Source: Actinomadura pelletieri DSM 43383
GTDB lineage: Bacteria > Actinomycetota > Actinomycetes > Streptosporangiales > Streptosporangiaceae
Reading direction: 5' to 3'
DNA: 64,000 nucleotides
Assembly: GCF_003634705.1 (NCBI RefSeq)
Contig: NZ_RBWU01000003.1
Span: 310,001-374,000 of the forward strand
Of the stretch, positions 58,072 through 64,000 are shown piece by piece (positions within the stretch are counted from its first letter, which is position 1; the number at the start of each line of letters is the position of its first letter). A model generated the notes under the pieces. That model made no database searches and was not told the origin of the DNA. It saw only the letters and a program-made list of their open reading frames with translations. The position numbers were made by a program, and so were the translations under genes.

Positions 58072-59178
58072 TCAACCGAGGTCGGCGATGGCCGCGACCG
58101 TGCCGCCGCCGGACGGCCCCTGATGCACGGCGGCGACCGACACGAACACGGCCGGGTCGCCCGTCACGGACGCGGCGACACCGCCGACGCACGCCTTGAT
58201 CTGCCGGTGCCAGTGCACGTCGGAGTCGTCCAACATGATGTTGCGGCGGCCCCGCACGTGACCGCTCGGGTCGGCCTCGCACTTGATGAACACGTTGACG
58301 AGCCGGTCGCCGAGGTCGGACGCCCGCGGCCGTTCCGGCAGGTCCAACCCGGTGGATCTGATCGCGTCCCAGATGCCGTCGGCGTCCAGCGCGTCCTTCA
58401 TCACCCCGTGCCCGGCGCGGTACCGGCCGCCGATGCCGCGCACGTTCCCGACCACGACGATCTGCGCCCGGTCGAGTTCCACACCCGACGAGCACGACGC
58501 CACCGACGAGTACAGCGACAGGTCCCGGTGGATCCGGTCGGCGGACGGCGGTTGGATCTCACCCAGCGCGACCGCGATACCGAGCGCGGTGGTCGAGTTG
58601 GAGATGTCCATCGACGCGAGGGTGTCGTCGGTGACGACGTCGTGGCCGCGTGTCCTGGCGTCGTTGATGGTGTCGAGCGTCAGCAGCGGTGTCTTCGTCT
58701 GGACGTAGTGGACGTCGGCCGGGTCGTCGATCCCGGCGGTCTTCATGGCCTCCCGGACCCCGGCGGCGACGGTGTCGACCATCGTCGGACGGCCGATGTC
58801 CTCCGGCAGGATGATCTCGCTCATCGCGACGCCGACGGACAGGCGCGGCTCGTCCGTCGGCGTCACGGTCGCCGGGTCGACGGCGGCGAACACGGTGGCG
58901 TGCGGGCTGAGGACGCCGTCGGTGCCGCCCGACCACACCAGCGGGACGCGCCCCACCTCGTCCGCCGTCCGCGTCCCCCGGGCGACCAGCACCTCACGGA
59001 ACGCGCGGTCGGCGAGCAGCCGCGTGTAGTCGTTCACGCCGCCGTTGCCCTCGGTCTTGCCGACCACGGCGAGAACCCGGTCGGCGTTCAGGACACCGTC
59101 GTCGATCAGCCGGGCCAGCCCGGACGCGTCGGTCACGCTCTCGATGGGGATCTTGCGGACTTCGATCGGATCAGGCAC
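58072..59178 (-). CDS. Cyanuric acid amidohydrolase / barbiturase family enzyme
   Basis: Ring-opening amidohydrolase of 368 residues with three internally repeated domains. Each carries a Ser-Lys pair by eye: Lys41 in [16 protein letters not shown] with Ser83 in [12 protein letters not shown], Lys162 in VQTKTPLL with Ser230 in [11 protein letters not shown], and Lys299 in [14 protein letters not shown] with Ser356 in HQGPSGGG. AtzD/TrzD open cyanuric acid, barbiturase opens barbiturate; sequence alone does not separate them. No other triazine or pyrimidine degradation gene is adjacent. It lies between SseB-like and aminotransferase genes. Confidence 0.9.
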   Translation of the reverse strand: MPDPIEVRKIPIESVTDASGLARLIDDGVLNADRVLAVVGKTEGNGGVNDYTRLLADRAFREVLVARGTRTADEVGRVPLVWSGGTDGVLSPHATVFAAVDPATVTPTDEPRLSVGVAMSEIILPEDIGRPTMVDTVAAGVREAMKTAGIDDPADVHYVQTKTPLLTLDTINDARTRGHDVVTDDTLASMDISNSTTALGIAVALGEIQPPSADRIHRDLSLYSSVASCSSGVELDRAQIVVVGNVRGIGGRYRAGHGVMKDALDADGIWDAIRSTGLDLPERPRASDLGDRLVNVFIKCEADPSGHVRGRRNIMLDDSDVHWHRQIKACVGGVAASVTGDPAVFVSVAAVHQGPSGGGTVAAIADLG

Positions 59179-59279
59179 GGCGACACTCCTCGGCAGCTGT
59201 TCGTCGACCCGATCTCTACCCGGGTCGACGCCCCGACGACCGTCCGGCGCCGCCGCTTACCGTGCGTGCCCGCGGTCTC

Positions 59280-60443
59280 TCAGCGGAGGCGGGCGAGCCG
59301 TTCCACGGCCTCGTCGATGACCTCGTCCTTCTTGCAGAACGCGAACCGGACGAAGTGCGCCCCCGCCTCCGCGTGGTCGTAGAACACCTGCGTCGGGATG
59401 GCGACCACGCCCGCCTTCTCCGGCAGCGCCCGCGCCAACTCCATGCCGTCGGTGAACCCGAGCGGCCGGATGTCGGCCTGCACGAAGTACGTGCCCTGCG
59501 GCCGGTACGTCGCGAACCCGGCGGCCTCCAGCCCGGTGATGAGCCGGTCACGTTTCGCCTGCAACGACTTGCGCAGTTCCTCGACCCAGGCGAGCTCGTG
59601 GGCCAGCCCGTACGCGGTGGCCCGCTGGTAGGGGGCGCTGACCGCGTAGGTGAGGAACTGCTTCACCGTCTGCACGGCCCGGACGTACGGCGCGGGCGCC
59701 GTCACCCACCCGGTCTTCCAGCCGGTGACGGAGAACGACTTGCCCACCGACGACACCGACACCGTCCGCTCGCGCATGCCGTCGAGCGTGGCCAGGGGGA
59801 TGTGCTCGGCGTCGTCGAACGTCAGGTACTCGTACACCTCGTCGGTGATCGCGACGAGGTCGTGCTCCCGGCAGACGTCGGCGATGCTCTCCAGTTCGGC
59901 GCGCGTGAACACGGTGCCCGCCGGGTTGTGCGGCGAGTTCACCAGGATCGCCTTGGTGCGGGGCCCGACCGCCGCGCGCAGCTCATCCGGGTCGAAGGTG
60001 AAACGTCCCTCCACCGGACGCAGCGTGACGGGCCTGCGCACCGCCCCGGCGAGCGCGATCACGGCCGCGTACGAGTCGTAGTACGGCTCGAACACGATGA
60101 CCTCGTCACCGGGCCCCGCCAGCGCCAGCACCGACGCCGCGATGCCCTCGGTGGCCCCCACGGTCACGAACACCTCGGTCGCCGGGTCGTACGCCAGCCC
60201 GTACCGGGCGAGCCGCTGCGCCGCCACCGCCTCCCGCAACCCGGGCAGCCCCGGCCCCGGCGGATACTGGTTGGCCCCCGTCCGGATCGCCTCGACCGCC
60301 GTGTCGAGCACGGCCTGCGGTCCCTCCTCGTCAGGGAAGCCCTGGCCGAGATTGATCGCGCCGGTCCGTACGGCGAGTGCTGACATCTCGGCAAAGATCG
60401 TCTCGCCGAATTCCCGCATGCGTTCGACCAGTGGCTCGCTCAC
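59280..60443 (-). CDS. PLP-dependent aminotransferase (DapC-like)
   Basis: Class I/II aminotransferase of 387 residues. INLGQGFPDEEGP, ANQYPPGPGLPGLREAVA, VTVGATEGIAASVLAL, EPYYDSYAAVIALAGA, VNSPHNPAGTVFTRAEL, ITDEVYEYLTFD and the PLP-lysine motif SVGKSFSVTGWKTGWV match the branch annotated as N-succinyldiaminopimelate aminotransferase in actinobacteria. If so, it would supply meso-DAP to MurE in the cluster at 34 kb; kynurenine/glutamine transaminase-like activity is the main alternative. Confidence 0.9.
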   Translation of the reverse strand: MSEPLVERMREFGETIFAEMSALAVRTGAINLGQGFPDEEGPQAVLDTAVEAIRTGANQYPPGPGLPGLREAVAAQRLARYGLAYDPATEVFVTVGATEGIAASVLALAGPGDEVIVFEPYYDSYAAVIALAGAVRRPVTLRPVEGRFTFDPDELRAAVGPRTKAILVNSPHNPAGTVFTRAELESIADVCREHDLVAITDEVYEYLTFDDAEHIPLATLDGMRERTVSVSSVGKSFSVTGWKTGWVTAPAPYVRAVQTVKQFLTYAVSAPYQRATAYGLAHELAWVEELRKSLQAKRDRLITGLEAAGFATYRPQGTYFVQADIRPLGFTDGMELARALPEKAGVVAIPTQVFYDHAEAGAHFVRFAFCKKDEVIDEAVERLARLR

Positions 60444-60494
60444 GAGGCAAGCCTAAGGGCCCCACCCCCCCTGCGGAGGCATGGCGGGCCGCGG

Positions 60495-61100
60495 TCAGAT
60501 CCAGCCCATGTCCTTGGCGGCGCGGGCGGCGGCGACGCGGGTGGGGGCGCCGAGTTTGGCCATGGCGGTGGAGAGGTAGTTGCGGACGGTGCCCTCCGAC
60601 AGGTGCAGGCGGGTCGCGATCTGGGCGGTCCCGGTTCCGGTGCCGGTGAGGCGGAGGATCTCGCGTTCGCGGTCGGTGAGGGGGTTGTCGCCCGCGGCCA
60701 TGGCGTTGGCGGCGAGTTCGGCGTCCAGGTAGCGGCCGCCGTCGTGGACCTTGCGGATCGCGGCGGCCAGTTCCTCGGTGGGGGCGTCCTTGGCGACGAA
60801 GCCGCGGACCCCGGCGGCCATGGCGCGGCGCAGGTATCCGGGACGTCCGAAGCTGGTGAGGATGCAGATGGAGCAGCGCGCGCCGGACGCGGTCAGCCGT
60901 TCGGCGACGGTGAGGCCGTCCGCGCCGGGCATCTCGATGTCGAGGACGGCGACGTCCGGATCGTGCTCGGCGACGGCGGCGGCCACCTCGTCGCCGCGTC
61001 CGACCTCCGCGACGACCTCAAGGTCGGGTTCCAGGCCGAGCAGGGCGGCGACCGCGCCGCGGATGAGGTGCTCGTCGTCGGCGAGCAGGACGCGGATCAC
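60495..61100 (-). CDS. NarL/FixJ family response regulator
   Basis: Response regulator of 201 residues. Receiver domain with acidic pocket Asp8/Asp9 and phosphoacceptor Asp54 (VAVLDIEMPGADG), Lys in FVAKDAPTEELA, and a C-terminal LuxR-type helix-turn-helix (LTDREREILRLTGTGTGTAQIATRLHLSEGTVRNYLSTAMAKL). GTG 61100 overlaps the kinase stop as GTGA. Probably controls the linked ABC exporter. Confidence 0.96.
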   Translation of the reverse strand: MIRVLLADDEHLIRGAVAALLGLEPDLEVVAEVGRGDEVAAAVAEHDPDVAVLDIEMPGADGLTVAERLTASGARCSICILTSFGRPGYLRRAMAAGVRGFVAKDAPTEELAAAIRKVHDGGRYLDAELAANAMAAGDNPLTDREREILRLTGTGTGTAQIATRLHLSEGTVRNYLSTAMAKLGAPTRVAAARAAKDMGWI

Positions 61101-62347
61101 GCGGTTCTCCCCGCGGCCGTTCCGGCGGGCACGGCGTCCGCGTCGGACGCGGGAAGCGGGACGACGGCGCGCAGCAGGAAGCCGTCCCGGCCGTGGCGCC
61201 CGGCGGTGATCTCGCCGCCGAGCACGGCGACGCGTTCGGCGAGGCCGGTGAGGCCCGAGCCGCTCCCATCCTCGCGGACGCCGCCGTCGCCGCGGACGCC
61301 GTCGTTGCCCATCTCCAGGACCACGGACCCGTCGTAGGCCGTGAGCGTCACCTCGCAGCGCCGCGCGCCGCTGTGCTTGATCACGTTGGTGACGCCCTCC
61401 CGGATGATCCAGGCCAGCACCGAGCGGACCTCCGACGGGAGCGCGTCCTGCGGGTCGCCGATCTCGCAGCGGATTCCGGCGGCCTCCAGCACGGCGCGCG
61501 CCCCGACCAGTTCGGTGTCCAGTTCGATGGCGCGGTAGCCGCTGACGGCGGCGCGCACCTCGCGCAGCGCCTCCCGGGCGGTACGGCGGACGTCGGCCAT
61601 CTCGGTGGCGGCGCGGTCGGGGTCGGTGCGCGCCGTCCGCATGGCCAGTTCGCTCTTCACGGCGATGAGGGAGAGGCTGTGGCCGAGGAGGTCGTGCAGG
61701 TCGCGGGAGAAGCGAAGCCGTTCCTCGGTGACGGCGAGCCGGGCGAGGGCGTCGCGGGCGGCGTGGGTCTCCCGGTGCATCTCCCACATGCGGCGCTGGT
61801 ACCGGTTGACGAACACGGTGACGGCGCAGCCGCCGACGTAGATCACGAACATGAGCGGAAAGACCCCGTACCAGGGGAGGGCGGCGTCCGGGGCGAGCCG
61901 CTGCACGGAGATCGTGGTCAGGACCGAGCACACCCCGCCGACGGCGACGCACAGGGCGACCAGCTGCCTGCGGCTGAGCGGCGACATCACCACCGCGGAC
62001 ACCCAGAAGATCGGGATGAGGTTGAACAGCGGGCCGATGAGGATCATCGTGCTCATCGCGGCCGCCAGCGTGCCGCTGAGCACGAGGTCGCGGCGCGACG
62101 CCCCGCCCGCCAGGCCCGTCTTGACGAGCCGCGCGTAGTACCAGGTGAGCAGAACCAGGCCCGCGAGGACCACGACGGCGAGGGGGACGCCGACGTCGTC
62201 GTCGGTGTAGGCGGCGCCCAACCCGACGAGGCTCGGCGCGACGAAGCCGACGGCGGCGATCAGGAACGAGCGGTAGGTGACCCGCTGGTAACGTTCGAGC
62301 CTCTGGGTGTCGCGCGCTTCCAGGTCCGCCGTGGTCGCGACCGTCAT
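61097..62347 (-). CDS. Histidine kinase, HisKA_3 type
   Basis: Sensor kinase of 416 residues with six N-terminal membrane helices and almost no extracellular domain, the intramembrane-sensing layout. The dimerisation helix holds His218 in FSRDLHDLLGHSLSLIAVK; the ATPase domain follows with IREGVTNVIKHSGARRCEVTL (N-box), GNDGVRGDGG and GSGLTGLAERV (G-box). Partner of the regulator it overlaps. DesK/LiaS-like by layout; stimulus unknown. Confidence 0.95.
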   Translation of the reverse strand: MTVATTADLEARDTQRLERYQRVTYRSFLIAAVGFVAPSLVGLGAAYTDDDVGVPLAVVVLAGLVLLTWYYARLVKTGLAGGASRRDLVLSGTLAAAMSTMILIGPLFNLIPIFWVSAVVMSPLSRRQLVALCVAVGGVCSVLTTISVQRLAPDAALPWYGVFPLMFVIYVGGCAVTVFVNRYQRRMWEMHRETHAARDALARLAVTEERLRFSRDLHDLLGHSLSLIAVKSELAMRTARTDPDRAATEMADVRRTAREALREVRAAVSGYRAIELDTELVGARAVLEAAGIRCEIGDPQDALPSEVRSVLAWIIREGVTNVIKHSGARRCEVTLTAYDGSVVLEMGNDGVRGDGGVREDGSGSGLTGLAERVAVLGGEITAGRHGRDGFLLRAVVPLPASDADAVPAGTAAGRTA

Positions 62348-62395
62348 ATGGCCCCTCCCTTCAGTCCCGCACTGTAATCGGTGCCGGTCGGTCCA

Positions 62396-63190
62396 TCAGG
62401 CATGCCGGGGTTCCCAGCGGAACCAGCGGGTGGCGAGCACGCGACCGAGGGCGCCCCAGACGGCGAGGACGAGGAACGAGGGCAGGCAGGTCCACCAGCC
62501 CTCCAGGACGCCGACGGACGGGTGCGCGCCATGGTCGTAGAAGTCCTGCCCGAAGTAGCCGGTCCTGCTGATCTCCACGACGGGACTGAGCGGGAGGAGC
62601 CGGGTCAGTTGCGCGAGCCAGTCCGGCAGGCCGTCCATCGGGAACATCACCCCGCCCCCGAGCATGCAGCCGAACATGATCGGCAGGACGGTGAGCTGCG
62701 CCAGCTCCGCGTTCGGGGTGAGTCCGGAGATCGCGAAGGCCAGGGTCGCGAAGACCGCGACGCCGCCCGCGAGCCCGACGAGCAGGAGCACGGGGTCGGC
62801 GGGGAACCGGCCGCCGAGCGCGACGCCGAGCACGACGACCAGCGCCAGCACCTGGAGGGCGTACATCGCGGTCGCGGTGACGATGCTGCCCCCGGTGATC
62901 TCCGCGTCGGACAGCGCGGTGCCGCGGAGCCGTTTGAGCGTCAGGTCCTCGCGGCGGGCGGTGAACACGTTGACGAGGTTCATGAAGATCGCGAACAGGA
63001 GGAAGAAGCCGAGGTGGCCGGTGCCCTGCAGGAGCGCGCCGTCCACGCCGCCGATCACCTGGCCCTTCATCGGGACGAGCATCCCCGCGAACAGCAGCGG
63101 CAGGCCGAACACGGAGAACATCGCCGTCCTGTTGCGCCACAGCAGCGTGAGGTCGAGGCGGGAGACGCGGAGCATGGCGGTGTGGTTCAT
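62396..63190 (-). CDS. ABC-2 type transporter permease
   Basis: Membrane subunit of 264 residues with six predicted helices and the ABC-2 start LDLTLLWRNRTAMFSVFGLPLLF. NVFTARREDLTLKRLRGTALSDAEI and FPMDGLPDWLAQLTRLLPLSPVVEI are typical of DrrB/daunorubicin-type exporters. ATG 63190 overlaps the ATPase stop as ATGA. Ends 48 bp before the histidine kinase gene, so exporter and two-component system form one operon. Confidence 0.94.
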   Translation of the reverse strand: MNHTAMLRVSRLDLTLLWRNRTAMFSVFGLPLLFAGMLVPMKGQVIGGVDGALLQGTGHLGFFLLFAIFMNLVNVFTARREDLTLKRLRGTALSDAEITGGSIVTATAMYALQVLALVVVLGVALGGRFPADPVLLLVGLAGGVAVFATLAFAISGLTPNAELAQLTVLPIMFGCMLGGGVMFPMDGLPDWLAQLTRLLPLSPVVEISRTGYFGQDFYDHGAHPSVGVLEGWWTCLPSFLVLAVWGALGRVLATRWFRWEPRHA

Positions 63191-64000
63191 CGGTCGGCTC
63201 CTTCGGCGGTGCGGAGGAAGACGTCCTCAAGGGACGCGCTGCGCGCCTCCAGGCCGTCCAGCCGGACGTCCTTCTCGTCGGCCCAGCGCAGCAGGTCGTA
63301 CAGGCTCCGCTGGAGTCCGGAGCCGGTGACGGTGTGGGTGACGGTGTGGGTGACGGTGTAGGTGGCGAAGGCACGGCCGCCGGTCACGGCGACGTCGGGG
63401 CGGGCGCCGCGCACGTCGGGGAGTTCGGCCACCTGGAGGTGGTCGGGCATGTGGAAGGTGATGCGGTCGCCGTGTCCGGCGACGACCTCCTCGACCGTCC
63501 CGGACGTCTCGATGCGGCCGCGGTGCAGGATGGCGAGCCGGTCGGCGAGGTGCTCGGCCTCCTCCAGGTAGTGGGTGGTGAGCAGTACGGTGGTGCCGTC
63601 CGCGACGACGTCCTGGACGATCTTCCAGGTGGCGCGGCGTGCCTCGGGGTCCATGCCGGTGGTCGGTTCGTCCAGGAACAGGACCGCGGGACGGCCGAGC
63701 AGCGCGAGCGCGAGGTCGAGACGGCGTTTCTGGCCGCCGGACAGTTGCCGCACCCGCACCCCGGCCTTGTCGGTGAGCCCGGCGAGCGCGACGGCCTCGT
63801 CGCGGTCGCGTGGCGCGGGGGTGAAGCCGCGCCAGTGGTCGACGGTCTCGGCGACGGTGAGGTCGGCGAAGAAGCCGCCTTCCTGGAGCATGATGCCGAT
63901 CCGGGGGCGGATGGCGCGGCGTTCGCGGTGCGGGTCGTGGCCGAGGACCCGGACCGTTCCCGCGTGGGCGGCCCGGTGCCCTTCCAGGGTTTCGAGAGTG
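63187..64000 (-). CDS. ABC transporter ATP-binding protein, 5' end off window
   Basis: ATPase subunit (DrrA/CcmA type); about 270 residues are visible. The first ~30 residues or more with Walker A lie beyond base 64000; the reading begins in TLETLEGHRAAHAGTVRVLG. Q-loop MLQEGGFF, signature RQLSGGQKRRLDLALALLG, Walker B VLFLDEPTTGMDPEARR and the H-loop LLTTHYLEEAEHL are intact. The C-terminal accessory region contains a 12-bp tandem repeat coding THTV. Overlaps the permease gene by four bases. Confidence 0.95.
   Translation of the reverse strand, partial: TLETLEGHRAAHAGTVRVLGHDPHRERRAIRPRIGIMLQEGGFFADLTVAETVDHWRGFTPAPRDRDEAVALAGLTDKAGVRVRQLSGGQKRRLDLALALLGRPAVLFLDEPTTGMDPEARRATWKIVQDVVADGTTVLLTTHYLEEAEHLADRLAILHRGRIETSGTVEEVVAGHGDRITFHMPDHLQVAELPDVRGARPDVAVTGGRAFATYTVTHTVTHTVTGSGLQRSLYDLLRWADEKDVRLDGLEARSASLEDVFLRTAEGADR
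63325..63360. repeat. Three 12-bp tandem repeats inside the ABC ATPase gene
   Basis: GGTGACGGTGTG occurs at 63325-63336 and 63337-63348, with a third copy ending GTA at 63349-63360. On the minus strand it encodes YTVTHTVTHTVT in the C-terminal domain. In-frame copy-number change would keep the protein open. Confidence 0.9.

Overview
The window is very GC-rich (GC-biased third codon positions, frequent GTG starts, 1-4 base gene overlaps) and comes from an actinomycete chromosome. Supporting features are a complete actinobacterial dcw cluster without ftsA or murB, SepF, YggT and DivIVA/Wag31 next to ftsZ, a translational ileS T-box with an ultrashort Stem I, an F420-type LLM oxidoreductase, and a MurE with the meso-DAP signature DNPR. 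A Thermomonosporaceae/Streptosporangiales-type organism (Actinomadura-like) is my inference. No rRNA, tRNA, phage, transposase or CRISPR was recognised.

Layout. 1-2882 (minus): hisDCB, with hisB cut by the window edge. 2883-5551: a Lon-N-terminal-domain protein, a YbaK-type deacylase, a membrane protein that overlaps it tail to tail, and a DUF6882-like protein. 5613-9143 (minus): dnaE. 9271-11871: an AraC-type regulator, then a chorismate mutase behind a candidate Tyr/Phe attenuator, then azlCD. 11936-14171 (minus): rluD-like, lspA and a DksA/TraR zinc-finger protein. 14431-17898: ileS with its T-box and terminator. 17928-20027: two envelope proteins of unknown function.

20166-40320 (minus): the division and cell-wall cluster, in transcription order mraZ-rsmH-ftsL-ftsI-murE-murF-mraY-murD-ftsW-murG-murC-ftsQ-ftsZ-pgeF-yggS-sepF-yggT-divIVA. 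It makes UDP-MurNAc-pentapeptide and lipid II and builds the divisome, and it starts from a promoter covered by four 10-bp-spaced MraZ boxes. 40686-45556 (plus): a MoxR/DUF58/transglutaminase operon. 45685-48259 (minus): a DUF3040 protein, DNA polymerase IV and a methyltransferase.

48283-49048: a noncoding array of four ~200-bp direct repeats with a covarying hairpin. 49074-57225 (minus): aroC-aroK-aroB-aroQ, then pepQ-type, efp and nusB, interrupted by a TetR/enoyl-CoA hydratase/LLM module whose divergent promoter carries three operator-like palindromes exactly 32 bp apart. 57295-60443: an SseB-like protein, a cyanuric acid amidohydrolase/barbiturase homologue and a DapC-like aminotransferase. 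60495-64000 (minus): an ABC-2 exporter with a histidine kinase and response regulator, cut by the right edge.

The observations most worth following up are the chorismate-mutase leader (10191-10346), the repeat array (48283-49048) and the triple operator (53194-53271). All are read from sequence by eye. No alignment, folding or database search was run.
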